A DNA stretch of 64,000 nt from Stratiolaelaps scimitus. Lineage: Eukaryota > Arthropoda > Arachnida > Mesostigmata > Laelapidae. The DNA is taken from contig JABWDB010000019.1 in NCBI GenBank assembly GCA_019614645.1, forward strand, positions 2,278,501 through 2,342,500, read 5' to 3'. The notes under the pieces are model-generated. The model was not told the DNA's origin. It did not search any database and saw only the letters and a list, made by a program, of their open reading frames with translations. The position numbers and the translations under genes were made by a program. Below are positions 38,702 through 50,996 of the stretch, one piece after another; position 1 is the stretch's first letter; every line of letters begins with the position of its first letter.

Positions 38702-38803
38702 TCACACACACACACATACACACAAGATCAAGCAAAGCGGGCAGTGATGATAATCATCGCTCACTCGACTTCTCCCTCATATTTCTCTCTCTCTCTCTTT
38801 CTC
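38702..38803. repeat. (CA)n and (CT)n tracts
   Basis: CA repeats at 38702-38724 and CT repeats at 38784-38803. Confidence 0.85.
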
Positions 38804-39303
38804 ATTCTGATGAGGAGGAGACGACAGCGGCAGAGCTGCACCGCGTAGTAGCGGCGGCTCCATTATCGCGTGGCTGCTACCCTCGGAGCGGCAGCCGGGT
38901 AGCAAACGAGCTTGCAACTAACTCGCTGCGTAATTGAACACCATTAATAGCCGGGCATCAACCAGTACCACCACTGCCGGCATCGTCGGGGCGACCACGA
39001 ACGTTGCCCCCGTAGTCGTAGCCGCCGCTGCGCCTGCTGCACATCCGGACTCGCATTGCACGCCCATCGCAGGACACAGACACACACAGTCACACAGATA
39101 CTACACTCATTCGCACAGGCAAACGCAGAGAGGCTACGCCACTCTGTTCTGAGCTGGTCTGGTCACACATACACCATCATACAGCTGTACACAACAGTTA
39201 CTACAGAGCAGCATCTCTGCCCAGTATTGTCATGTGGTCATGCGGTACACTATGAGACGCTACTCGTAGCACTGCTAGCCATAGTTGTGATCGTAGTGGT
39301 AAG

Positions 39304-39338
39304 TGGCGGCGGCGGCGGCGGGTGGTGGTGGTGGTGGC
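39304..39338. repeat. (GGC)n then (GGT)n
   Basis: Two adjacent triplet runs that give Gly/Trp or Pro/His homopolymer frames on either strand. Confidence 0.9.
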
Positions 39339-39658
39339 CACAGAGGCGGCAGCTGTCGTCCTGTATGTGAAGATCATACGAATTAATTAACGAGCTAAAG
39401 TAATAATATACGGTTCGGGTGTACCCGTTTCCCGTTGCTGGCATGGAACGGGTGCGGGTGTCGACGCTGTGGGGCTGCGAGCTGGCCGGCTTGCGCTAGC
39501 GTTTACGCTGCCTGATCTTCCTACCTCAGTGCTGGTCTGGCTGGCCCTCTATGCAGTACCCTTGCCGAAAACATGCTGTAGACAGCTCTTTGCCATTTGC
39601 CGGACAGCAACATTATTCTAGAAGTACACTATTGCATAATACGCGCATTGTGAATGGG

Positions 39659-39683
<25 letters not shown>
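39659..39683. repeat. (TA)n
   Basis: An uninterrupted TA repeat of about 12 units. Confidence 0.9.
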
Positions 39684-39691
<8 letters not shown>

Positions 39692-40183
39692 CATTAAATA
39701 GGGCGAACCCGGGCTCTCCCCCTTTGCTTAACAGAGGAAGCTTGTCTCAGAGTTACGATCTTCGCTCTCCTCCTTTATCCTTAAATTAATTCTCAGCTAT
39801 TTACAATATATAATAAACTGACCAATGTTGCTTTGTTGCTTCTCATGCCTTTCGCTATTACGACCATTGAGCACATCGGGGTACGTATAGACGTACGTAC
39901 ACAATCCATATGGCCAACAAGGGATCGCACATCCTCATTTGAACAATGCCTGATATCACGAGTTAGGTTCAAATGGAACCGCTATGAATTGTGGAATAAA
40001 TGAATTCATTATGCCATGGCAATTGCATCATCCCTCTCCTCCACATGTTTGATGTTCTATGTTACTTGTTATATTTCTAGAACACGTCCGACCAGGCTCC
40101 CCCCTTCGGTGGCAACGATTCAACGATTAGTTGACGGCAGAGTACTGTGACTTCCGCGTTGAGTTAGAGGAGGAAGCGGTTAC

Positions 40184-40343
40184 CTTTTTTGATGAACATC
40201 GAGGCGACGTCGCCAGCAGCCGGACATTTGATGTTGAGTTCCTTGCCGGCGACTACGGTGATGTCCTTCATTGGTCTAATGTACGGATCGCCTTCTACAT
40301 TGATTCGTTGCGTGTGGACCGCTGTGCCAACATCGTTCGTCGC
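40184..40343 (-). CDS. Dscam: Dscam exon: end of Ig5 and front half of Ig6
   Basis: This short exon (160 nt) enters in phase 0 after GTCTCTAG and leaves in phase 1 at G|GTAACC. It opens with ATNDVGTAVHTQRI, the last strand of Ig5. The Dscam Ig6 linker DPYIRP follows, then VAGKELNIKC with the first core Cys and CPAAG after it. The stretch after that, VASMFIKK, holds no Trp. In other Dscam Ig6 domains a Trp sits in this strand (pattern S-x-x-W), and here the place is taken by Ile. Reading past the donor meets a stop after five codons, which supports this end. The exon has fewer than 60 codons and is easily missed by length-based ORF calling. Confidence 0.85.
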
Positions 40344-40959
40344 CTAGAGACAGTTGATTGAAAATGCATATCTCAAAGTGGTTGGTCATTTAGATTGCCT
40401 ACTATGGAAACAACACACAGTGCCGTTCTGGTTATCCGGTTATCTACCTTTTTTTTTTAAAAGGTTAAAGGTAAATCCTGCATGGACACCAGGCCTCACA
40501 CTGAGGTATTTTCCTAGTAGTGTGAGACTCTTACTGACTAAACCCACGACCGATTTTGACTTGGGGCACTGACCGAGACTGTCAAGACTGAAGTAATCTG
40601 GTTATCTACCTATGTACATGTATATATAGCATATAGAAAATCTCCCTCTCTTTTACTTAGGTGGCGTGCTATCCTGCACATATAGTCGTATGAGAACGAG
40701 GCGTACGTTCGCATCTGAACAAGCAACATTTTTTGTTGTATGACATAGCTCATGTAAGCTAAATGATTGACAGTATAGAGCAGACTTACATCGAATCGAA
40801 TGCAGTACTGCTTGTTTATAACAGAGAAATAATAGCAAGCCAGTCGTCATCTTATAACGAAGGCGTGCTTTCAGGACGTGTCAGCCAATGAATGCTTTTA
40901 CGACAGCTAAGGAGGTGCAATGAGCGTGTTGTTCCACTTAGCCTATTAGCAAAACTCAC
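40344..40959. other. Intron within Ig5 (616 nt)
   Basis: The shortest intron in the window. It contains an oligo-T/A stretch followed by an 8-bp-arm hairpin (40449-40530) that could be a retroposon tail on the minus strand. Otherwise nothing recognised. Confidence 0.65.
40449..40530 (-). repeat. Oligo-A tail with hairpin, possible retroposon end
   Basis: On the minus strand the sequence ends ACCTTTAACCTTTTAAAAA. It is preceded by a hairpin with arms CTCACACT and AGTGTGAG (40495-40502 and 40519-40526). The form recalls the 3' end of a non-LTR element, but no coding part is recognisable. Confidence 0.25.
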
Positions 40960-41207
40960 CATGCAGGTGTAGTCCCCGCCATATTCGACTTTCATTGATG
41001 TTATGTTGACAAAGCTGACCACGAGTGCTCCGTCGGGTTGTACAAAGTCGCCCTGATTGATGTCTCTCGTTTCCGGCAGCGGACTGCCGTCGAGCAGCCA
41101 CGACAGCTGTGGCAAAGGCGAACCCGTAGCTTGGCACTTGAGTGAGATCTCGCTGCGCGGCTTAAATTTGCCTCCGATGAACTTCTCCCGAATGGTCGGG
41201 TGGATCT
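40960..41207 (-). CDS. Dscam: Dscam exon: most of Ig5
   Basis: This exon has 248 nt; it enters in phase 1 and leaves in phase 0. The acceptor is TATTTTTGCAG and the donor ATG|GTGAGT, close to consensus. It encodes Ig5 up to its second core Cys: EIHPTIREKF at the start, Cys in LKCQATG, Trp in LSWLLDG, an NIT glycosylation site, and Cys in GDYTCM at the end. The VSFVNITSMKVE stretch matches the conserved F-strand approach of Dscam Ig5. The last strand of the domain (ATNDVGTAVHTQ) is supplied by the next exon, 616 nt away. An intron just after the YTC motif is a known Dscam-type junction and supports the assignment. Confidence 0.87.
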
Positions 41208-43435
41208 CTGCAAAAATATGGAGTAGGTAATAACGGGTGATAGTTAGTGACGGTTGATTATCCACGTGCTAACACAGTCTAAACACATTTATCCACTAGT
41301 TCCATTGCTCACTTTCTACATACATAGTATATTTTCGTATGCGAGCGAAAATAATGCAGATCTTTACACCTCAACTGCCGAATGCGATATCCTTCGGTCC
41401 AAGTTGATGGCAGTAGCAGATCGGGGGTCATTTGTTAGTCTCTTATGGCCAACCTATTCACTACCAGTTGCAGTTGCATTCCTATCTCACTCCCCACCAC
41501 CCCTGACCGATGACTTGAGAGATCGGCACAGCATGATCAGCAGTGACCTCTAATTTGTGTTGTTGTCGAGACACGACGTTCCCACGACAAACTCAACTCA
41601 CTCGCCCGGTCCTACAGCGCACGCAGTGCAGCCATTAGCACGTGGCCATTACTCATAGACGCATTGCGCGATCTCGCCGTGTGGTGCGTTCGGGTCGCCC
41701 TCTTGCGCGGCGACTGGACGATATCGATGGGATAGCAGGATCTAAGGCCTAGCTGAGGGTACTCTGCTCACCAAGCAGACTTCGAGATGCTGCGGCGTAC
41801 GCGGATGAGTGGCACGAGGTTGGCAACGATTACGACAGCTAAGCAGAGCCGAACCGAGCCGACCCCAGCGTTATTAGGCGAATGATTTCTCAACTTCATT
41901 AACTCGCTAAATTATCGCTATCTGTCTGCACTGAGTGCTTGTGGTGGTTATCAGGACATCTTCAGGCTTCGTTGGGACCTCGTTGGGGTGTCTCTCCATT
42001 CCATCCGCCTTGTCGACGATGGAGGCGTACTAGAGAGTTCGGGCTTCAGGTAGATTTCTCATTCGGACGTTGGCTCTACCCCAGTCAGCCTTGGCCGCCT
42101 CGGATAGTCGCGAAGAGCTTCGTGTGCACACTGCGTATCCACACGGGATACGCGAGGGTGGCCAAGAAGGGGCGCTGTCGTGTACGGACCGAAAGGCGGC
42201 CATGCTTCCATGCCATGAGGTGGCGATGGGTCCTCCCTCTAGAGTAGTGGACCACGAACCAATGGAACGACCAGCGGCTATGGATCGCTACGCAAAGAAA
42301 CTACAAGATGACAAGAAGACCTATGGGTTATAAGTGGACAGGCACACCTCGTAGCCGCGCGACATAGTAATAGTTTTGAGATCAGGTACCTTTAGTCAGT
42401 CGCCATCCCCTACCACTCGCCGTGCCCGAAAAGGAACTGACCACGTAGCACACACGGCTCGATTCCGTCCTGTCTTGTCCGCTCCGGCTACCCCGCCGCA
42501 GATCATAGGCGAGTATGGTGCCTTGCTTGTAGCCCTGACGAGGGACCAAGTAGTTCACGAAGTCACCCGGCGGCGGACTTCCTGACGACGTGGCGACGGT
42601 CAGCCAACAGCCAGGACCCAACCACAGGCCACCCTAAGCAAGTCTTGGCTTTATGGAAGCCGTTGCTACTCCGAGAGTGGAAGCCAGCCGTGGTTGTGCT
42701 CTAATGGGATTTTAAGCAGCTTCTTCTTCTAGGCCCAAATCCTCCACGAAATCCCCGTTTCCCTCAGCACCCCTGATCTCTTTCGTGGGACCGAAGAACC
42801 AAGTGTCTTCCGCTATTTCCTTCCTAAACGAAAGTCCCACAAGGGTGGCGCGGTGATGCTGTTGGACCACGAATATAATGTACCGTATATAAATATATAC
42901 AATACGATACAGAGTCCACTAGACGTCGTTTGGGTGATACGATGATGACGCGCCACCAACTTCTGTAGAAGTCTGTATTTACTCGATAGCTTTTTTATGG
43001 AGAGTGAAACCTTGCCGTGAAGGTATTCGCTCGAAAGGCCAACGGAATGCTTAAGCTTTCTGAGAGAAGTGATTACACCATTTTGCCTATATGATTAGGC
43101 GCTGATGAAGCAAGTACAAGTACAAGACATCTATGCTCTGTCTCAATAGACAGATAGAAACGGACGGGAGACGACAGAAGGCTAACATCAAAGCAAGACG
43201 GGCATTATAAACCGACCTTGTTCCACTGTAAATCTGCTTACGTCATACCTGTATATATATATATATATATATATATGTCGGCATTAATTTGATACGAGAG
43301 CTTTCAGGTCATGATTTAGCGTATATCCTCGTCGAAGTAGCTATTATATAATACCTATAAACAAAGAACAATTTGTGTATCTTAGTCAGTGTCATAATGT
43401 ACGATATCTATAAATATATTATTGTATATACTAAC
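41208..43435. other. Intron between Ig4 and Ig5 exons (2.2 kb)
   Basis: No coding exon recognised. A TA repeat lies at 43252-43276 in the AT-rich stretch next to the Ig4 exon. Open frames of up to 102 codons on plus carry no recognised domain. Confidence 0.6.
43252..43276. repeat. (TA)n
   Basis: A TA repeat of about 12 units, 160 nt beyond the donor of the Ig4 exon. Confidence 0.9.
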
Positions 43436-43705
43436 CTTCGATGCGAAGGTACGCATGACCCTGGGCAGAGTCTTGCTCGTTGTTGACGAAGCACTGATAC
43501 ATCCCCGTGTCGGCTCGTCGGAACGAACTGATGTGCAACACCAATCGGCCGAGAAGACGAACTCGATGATCGTTCTGCAACTGCTTATTGTCCTTTAGCC
43601 AGCGTACCTCGCGGACAGGACCACCGCGATACGTACAGTTGACCGTTACGTCGTCACCCGAACGCACCGTTAACCGTCGCGGAAGAATTTCAGCGCGTAA
43701 CGCCG
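43436..43705 (-). CDS. Dscam: Dscam exon: complete Ig4 domain
   Basis: This exon has 270 nt and is phase 1 at both ends. The acceptor is GCATTTTCCAG and the donor G|GTTAGT. It gives 90 residues beginning ALRAEILPRR, after the split codon that completes an Ala, and ending YLRIEG. The Ig core is clear: Cys in VNCTYRG, Trp in VRWLKD, and Cys in GMYQCFVNN. The GMYQCFV stretch followed by a short charged segment is a strong match to Ig4 of arthropod Dscam. There is one possible N-glycosylation site, NCT, which includes the first core Cys. The exon follows Ig3 across a 17.8 kb intron and precedes Ig5 by 2.2 kb. Nothing in it is broken. Confidence 0.88.
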
Positions 43706-46700
43706 CTGGAAAATGCGTCAAAATAAAAATGTTATTATTTTGTCTTGCCGCGAGAGTGGAACGTGGTGGAACCTGTCGAGCCTTCGTCAGGTTGGATTCT
43801 ATGCTAGAAAGATGTTGAGGATGCATCATACATACCTGCCTATAAATAATTGCCTAATTCAGGTCGGAAGCTAAACCTCTCGTTGTTTCGACAGCGGAAG
43901 TAAAATTAAACAATGAATGGTGAGCGTGCTTGCCTTTGGGGCCAGCAAGTGGCGGTCCCCAATTCGATAGATGGCCAAATTGCGTCGTACGTTATCTGGG
44001 CCTGAGTGAGACTTCCAGAATCGTCGCCCCGTCGTTCAACGAACAGAATCGTTCGAAAGAGGTAACAGCGTGGTTTTTTCTTTACGTATTTTCTTTGCGT
44101 CGCAAGATGGCCATTGCCGCTCCTTCCAGACGACATGTTCACTGTTGAAATCACAGCTATACATCTCTTTCGGGTCATCAGTTCAAGGAACGGGGATTGC
44201 GTTTTTCTTTTCCGGTAGGATTCTCCCTCCCTCTCGTTGTGTCCCTATGTGTGCGGAGGCGGGGAAGGAACGATGGTACACTTACTACGGTTGGCTTCTA
44301 CTTTTATTTTGCTTTCTCTGTCACTCTCGCTCACTCGCTCTCTCTTTGCAAAAGTCTTTCTCTACCTTTCCGCCTTCGTCTATTATCTAAAGGGGGAACG
44401 CTATGCATTACAGCTGTTGCCATTCGACGACGGGGCGAGGGAGTTGCCGCAGGCCGAGGAAGTGGAAGGCTAGCCGCAGTTGAAGCGAACTCACAACTGC
44501 CACAAACCAGTCCAACAACTGCCAAGCTTCACGGACATAACCGTCCCAGCTCTCAAGCCTACTCAACTACGAGGCCACCATCTGCAGGCCGCCCTCCTGA
44601 TCGCCGCGCCACCTGCAGAACCTGCAGACGAAACCCAGTCTGGCTACCGCATGGTGTCGAAGCGCGCCAAGCCCTCGCTCTCCCCCCGCGCCAACAACCA
44701 TCTCCTTCACCTTAACGTTTGCGCAGCGTAACTAGCCCCTGTCGGCCTACCCCAGACTGGTCTTCCTGGCCGAAAGGACTCAAGCAACTGTTTCATGGCT
44801 CCTCCGAGATTTACTAACCCGCCCCCAACATTTGCCAGTATTGGCCCCGTTTACCCGTCGTGCCCCCTGTCGGGGCGGCCTGTTATCCCTCTTTGCCATA
44901 CCATCTAACCTTTCGGTGCTCGCCACCGCGCCCCCACCCCCGTTCTTCGGTGGCCGTGTTTGTTCGCGTAGTGAGGAGGCACTCACGGCCTGATTAAAGT
45001 GAGCCGCGTCAGAGGCAGCAGGAAGTGCAAGCCGGCAGTGACGGCCGCCTTGGCCGCCACGTTAGCCTCAGTACGTACCCAGGTAGCAGTTTCCGCATTC
45101 GAGACGCGGCCGTGGCTGCCGCTGTGGCTTCGCCGCGGTAAATCTCGCTAGCCCCGTTACTACATGTACGATGACTCCACTACTCCACTGACTACGGCGT
45201 ACTCACTACGACGAGGTACTTCCACCACCAGGTACAGCTACCCCACCCCTCCTGTTCTACTCCCCGAGCTTCTTTCTTCATGTATGCTGGCTCAGCCTGG
45301 TTGGGCCAGCCCGCGTAGCAGACTACCGGGTCTATAATTATCTCGATTGCTGCGGCGGTGTCCACGATGGTTGGTTGGTTGGTCGCTCGCCCGGGCGGAG
45401 GAAGTCTACATAGACTCGCGACCAGCAACTCTACGGTGGCTGGTGGAGTCGCTCCGTTCACGCAGGTGTCAGGAGCAGCAGCAGCAGTGCGAGCAAAGAC
45501 ACGAGCGACAGAGAAAGGAAACAGAGGAGAAGACAAGAAGATGGAAGGGAAGAGGGAGAAGGCTGAAGTGCCGGTACAGCGCAATAGAAGCGCAAGAGGT
45601 AAAGGATGTGAGCGCACAGAACCTAGCCACGCAGGAACACGCACGACGGGTATTACACTATGAAGAAGGAGGATTGGAGTGGAGCACTACGTATTATACT
45701 GCATAGGTTACCACAGATATTTGGACAGGTTGTGTAGCGGAGCAGGAGACGATAGACCCCACGGGGTCTCATGGTGCCGACCGCTAGACACCGGAGCGAA
45801 TTAGTAGCCGAGTTTCAGGCGACACCTGGGCGAATGTCTTGTAGGCTGTGAACCACGTGAATGAATCTCGCTGCTTTGTGGGCATGTATGTTCTAAAGTC
45901 GCACCGTTGTCATATTTCATGTTCGCGAAGGGCATATATATGGACAGCATCCCGTTTCGATCCAAACGGCGTTAATTTCCAGCGGAGCTTCTTGGGTCCA
46001 GGGTTCTCCAGACTTTTCAGCGCCGTCGTGCCTCCTCTCCGCATGCTTGTATTCGTCTCAGATGTGTTACTCAGTCTTGTATGTGACGCATACCAAGATC
46101 TGGCTATTCTCTTCCCTCTAGACTCTCCCTGTGCTAGCCATTCTTCGCTCTCACCGGTGAAGGAACGAGCATGAACAGACGGTTCCCACACGCACACGCC
46201 AGTGTACACGGAAGAGGACAAGCAACTGCCGGCCCTCGCTTTGCCGGTAGGTTAGAAGGCTCAAGCTGGCAGCTACTATGGACGAACGGTCAGACTCTAT
46301 GTTGTAGGACTCTTGGTCCGCTCCTGCTACCCGCTAAAGAGTCGCCCCTCGATCATCAGCTCCTCTACCCGTGTGCTAGTGATGCCGCCAGAGGCGGCGC
46401 CACCGCCACTAGCGCTCCTCCCGCTCTCTGGCTAAAGTGTACACGAGACGTCTGTAGTCAGCGGTAGCTGCTGCTGCTTCGGCTATTGCTACTAGTGCTG
46501 ACGAACGTTTAGCTGAGCGAACAGGAGGGGACGGCCTCCTCCTCTGTTGGCTACCGCTGGCGGCAAGGCATACCGGCGGCAGGCCGAGGAGCGGAGTCCG
46601 ACGGACAGAGAGCGTCGACACGGCAGGGCGCGACATGGCAGGCAGAGTTGGGGAGAGCCTGGGTTCGTAGGGTAACGAAGAACGAGAGAAGAAGATCCAC

Positions 46701-47127
46701 TAGTTGCCTAAATCCCTTCTTAGCCTTCGCCGCTGCTGCCAACGAACCGACAGAGCGAACGAAGGCCCGCTTTTTGACCAAGCGCCAACACTGAAGGCAT
46801 GGCGCCATCCACGCGCATGGGCGCCCTACGCTAGGCCTGAGCCGGGACGAAATCGGTCGTCCGTCGAGCGAAGGTAGAAGGCGAGAACTAGAGTTTCTTA
46901 CGGAGGTGGAGCGCCGCTGCTGGTGCCGCTCGCTGGCTAGCTGGCCCGTTGTGGACGATCGAACGGGGTAAAAGGTGACGAGGCAAACCGGCAGCGAATG
47001 TTGAAGACAGATTGAGAGGCGAAGAAAAACCGAGCAAACGAGAGAGAGAAAGAGAGAGGGTGAGAGATTTTTAAATCACTCTTTGGCAATCCAAGCCATC
47101 CGCCAAAGCCAGCCGGAGCTGACTCTA

Positions 47128-47144
47128 CCGCCGCCGCCGCCGCC
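47128..47144. repeat. (CCG)n
   Basis: A short CCG triplet run in GC-rich DNA. Confidence 0.85.
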
Positions 47145-47970
47145 AAGTGACGGGAACCAAAAGGGGAGACCAAGGAAGCCGTAGGCTTCGGGGAAAGGGG
47201 CTGACGTAGTATCGCCGATGTTCAACTGAACGGATATGCTGAGTTTTGAGGCTGGGGAGATATATAAGAAAGGGAAAAGAAAAGGGGGAGCAAGCTGTGA
47301 GCGTGGGCTTTGAGGAGCGTTGTAGCGGGATTCGATTCCATGGCGAGAGTTGATCCTTGCGCGTATGCGGGCAAAGAAGCGGGCAGTCACTGAACGGCGA
47401 ATAGCGAGCTGAAGAACTCGATTCATGCGAGCAAAGCAGGTTTGAGCCTAAACATGAGCTGGCAGCGGCAGCATCCCGGAGTCTCTACATAGCAAGTACA
47501 GTACGACGTACAGCTGGGACTCACAACTCACATCCACACCACGTCATGCCGCGAGGATGCGAACGTGTGACACGAACGTGGATACCACCTTCAAAACTCG
47601 GTTGCCCGGCAGTACTGACGAACTGGTTTAAGTCATGCAGAGGGCTGGGTCGGGGAGGGGATCAGAGACGAGTTGCAGGCTGTTCCATCTGAAGAGTCGG
47701 CAGATCCATGCGTCAGAGGCAGTCTATGCGGGAAGCAGCAAGGCCGATCAATGAAGGCCCTCCCCTATGAACTACGATGGGGCATTGGCGAGAGCATTAC
47801 CAAGGTTCGTTCCGACGGCTAGTGGGCGAGTGCATTGCTTTAGCACTCTCCTGTCCGCCGCCGATAGACACCGCGCCCGCTCGCCCCTGCTCATCTCGTA
47901 CTCGCCTTTCCCCCTGTCGTGCATTCTCTAGACTCCGGTTTAGTGCTCGCTCGGGCCTGCAGCTCGTTGG

Positions 47971-47989
47971 CCGACCGACCGACCGACCA
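47971..47989. repeat. (GACC)n
   Basis: A short tetranucleotide run; a similar one lies at 56698-56714. Confidence 0.85.
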
Positions 47990-48256
47990 GTGCGTCGGTC
48001 GAGTTGAAAATTAAATTGAGTTGGACGACGACGACGATGACCGGGGGAACAGGGCGTCGTCATGCGGAGGACCGTGAAGGATCGCAAAGCAGACTGCAGC
48101 CTGTCTGTCGTGGGATTTCTCGCATATGGTAGGGGGCGGCGAGGGGTCAGATAGAGTCGTAGCTGACCGTCGAGTCGACGAGTCAACGGAATCAGGAACC
48201 GGGCTTCGAATTGCGAGCAGCGTTAAAGCTGCTAGCTCCGTTTGCTTAGCGTAGGG

Positions 48257-48296
48257 CTCTCTGTCCCTCTCTCGCTCTCTCTCTCGCTCTTTCTCT
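48257..48296. repeat. (CT)n-rich tract
   Basis: An impure CT repeat with CG interruptions. Confidence 0.85.
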
Positions 48297-48627
48297 AACG
48301 CACTGGTGACACTAGGGCCGTAGCCAACGTAGACGGGGGAGAGTGAAAATGGTGCGAGATAGGAAGCGCATACTATTCAAATGCTATTTCATGACCGCCT
48401 CACTCCATTGGGCCACGGTCCGCCACATAGCGGACGATGCCCCCAGCCCATCTCAGGCAAACCGGGCGAAGGAGAAAACAGGAGAGATCAGCATAGAGAG
48501 GACGATTCTCTCCCTAATGCAGTGGGAGCATACAGCTCTACTTGGGGTGTGTGTGTGGTCAGTGGTGAGTATGGGGCGTATTCCGTACGACGACTGCGGA
48601 GTGCGGCGATGACCACCGTAAAGTACG

Positions 48628-48644
48628 CACACACACACACACAC
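48628..48644. repeat. (CA)n
   Basis: A CA repeat of about eight units. Confidence 0.9.
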
Positions 48645-49229
48645 GGCAATGGAAGTTTGGGTCCTGGAGAGCTTGGCGACATGGTACGGTCTCACTACTG
48701 CTATTGCTAGTATTGAACGGTGTGAAGTTGACTACCTTTTGTGCAATATATAGACTTCGGCCTTTGATGCGATACTTCCAATGGGTGTAAGCGGAGAGCG
48801 AAACTTCGCCCATGAAGATTAGCCTCTGCTACACCCATCGAAAATAGAGTTTGAGCTTCCTTTCTAACTCAATCATCCAAAAACAGTTTATGCGTTCGGG
48901 GAATTCACAAAAGTGGCCAACTTCGGCAAAACGTCGACGGGGCAATTTGATATTTTTATCGAAATAGAAAGAGAATTGAATACAATAAAAGTTGAATTTA
49001 GGGCAAGGTGGGCCCCTCATTATTCTAAGCACGAACGTGGTGTACAGGCGGAATCCTTATGATGATTGCGAGGTTTGTTAGTCTCTGAAAAGTGGTAATC
49101 TGACGTGCTGATAAAAAGGTCCGCATTATTAGGAACGACGCCAGGGCAGAACTAAGTTTGAATCCTTATTTTTGCGAATATTCGGAATTCGCGGAAACCG
49201 AAGTAAATCCAGGTTCCACTTTAGTTCTC

Positions 49230-49248
49230 GTATATATATATATATATA
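49230..49248. repeat. (TA)n
   Basis: A TA repeat of about nine units. Confidence 0.9.
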
Positions 49249-50952
49249 GTGATTACACCAAGAATGAGAATTTAATGAATAAACGGTGGGCTCATTGGTT
49301 TTTATTGAGTGAGATATTTCAGATGAATGAATATGTACGTTGAAAGCAAATTCGTTCGCGTCCTAATTTTCGAATAAATCCGATATATTCAAGATGACTT
49401 TGAGATAGTTGGCTGGTTGCAGTCCATTGCCTCGGAAAGGAGGAGAAAAGTAAGGAGAGAGATAGAAGGCCCGAGTAAGCCCCCAAAGCCCTCTCCCCCG
49501 GGGGCCTCGGAGGCTCTCTCCACCGTTGGCTGGGGCCTTTCTGGACCGGCTTCCCCTCCGGCTCCACCTTTCCATTCAGGTGAGCCGGGGATAGTTGCAA
49601 GAGCATCCGGACCTCTTCAGAAGATTGGAAAACCATGGGGGCGTCCCTCACCAGTCTTTCCCCACGCATTCGGTCTAACATGGGCCGGGAATGAGGTGAC
49701 GGAACGTCCCTCGAGAGGACTCCAAACGGGAAATACAAAGTAATCGTAGGAGACTAAAACACCCGGCTATGGAACATTAGCCGGAACAGCTACAAACCTT
49801 CCCTAGACATCAATGTAATGCCAAGCGTGCTGAAACTAGGGAAGAGATGGACTCTCAACAGAGGATGGTTTTAGCAGGCCTTGTCATCTACGTCAACTCT
49901 GCACTGGATCGGTCCACCTTCGATAGATGTGTCTCAAGTGGTGCCCGTGCGTTTGAAGAAAATTTCCTCCTCAACAAAAAGTTCATTTTCTCAGCCGATT
50001 CACCGGTTGTTGGCCGGCCAGCAACGAACTTATGCATCAACCTCATATATAGCTGGATGTTACCAATTTTCGCGCACTCTGCTGGCCGTACTTTATGCAC
50101 GTAGAGACGTAAGTGTGTGCACTCGGAGGAGTCATTCAATGACTCATAACGCAACGCGGACAAGAATTCTACTATTGTGCATATCCGTGCGGCAGCGTTG
50201 TAGCACCAGCAGTAGAAATCGTCGTAGCAGCACTACTATAGCGGAAAGAGAGACAGAGAGAGAGCTTGGGAGACTGAACGGGAAAAACGCAGCGAAGCGG
50301 AGCGGATGGAAGCACGTCTCCGAAACGGCAGCCAGCAGTTTCCAATTCTCCGCCGCCCAGTACCGTTATCTAATTTTCAACCCCCACCCCAAGTTGCTCC
50401 CCCAGGCCTCGCCGATCAGGCCCCTATTGCCGGTCGCTGCCGGGACGTCAAGGTCCGCTCCAATGTGGCCGCTCGTGTGTGCGAATGTCTGTGCCACTGC
50501 GCTGTGCGGGGGTATGTGCTATTTTCTTCTAAGTGCTTGTTGTCCTGTTGTGCTGGCCGAGTTTGCTGGCGTGGGATACGGGGCCCTGTCGTTCTTGTGC
50601 ATTTTCCACTGCGTGAGTTTGTGTTTTTTTGTTCTCTTCGAAAACAGCTAGCTGAAGTAGCTGGCTGTCTTCAAGGCTGCTCTTTCGTTGCTTTTCGATG
50701 CCGCTGCTTACTGTTGTTGGGTTGCTTGCCATCGGGTTGCCGTTCCGAGTTCGAGGAGCAAGCAGACTACAGTCGAAGCAGCAAGCCAAGGCTACAACGG
50801 GCTGGGTCGGGATAGACAAGGGCAGGGCAGGACCCTTTTCCCGACTCCTTCAAGCTGTGACAGTATGGCGGCGCCAGCGGTCGTCCGCTCGCTTGTCAGG
50901 AAGAAAAGGGATTGTTTGCGACGACTCTAGAAACGGCGACAGCGGTAGCGAT

Positions 50953-50996
50953 GGTGGTAGTGGTGGTGGAGGCGGCGGCGGCGGCAGCAGCAGCGA
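50953..50996. repeat. GGT/GGC/AGC triplet-rich tract
   Basis: Mixed triplets that encode a poly-Gly/Ser run within the unsupported 265-codon frame at 50698-51495. Confidence 0.85.

Larger units (their letters stand above)
32253..40183. other. Intron inside Ig6 (7.9 kb)
   Basis: No coding exon recognised. GC-rich from about 32.4 to 37.9 kb, with many open frames on both strands, the longest 220 codons on plus (35880-36542). AT-rich near 38.0-38.4 and 39.6-40.1 kb. Contains TA, CA, CT and GGC/GGT repeats listed separately. Confidence 0.6.
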
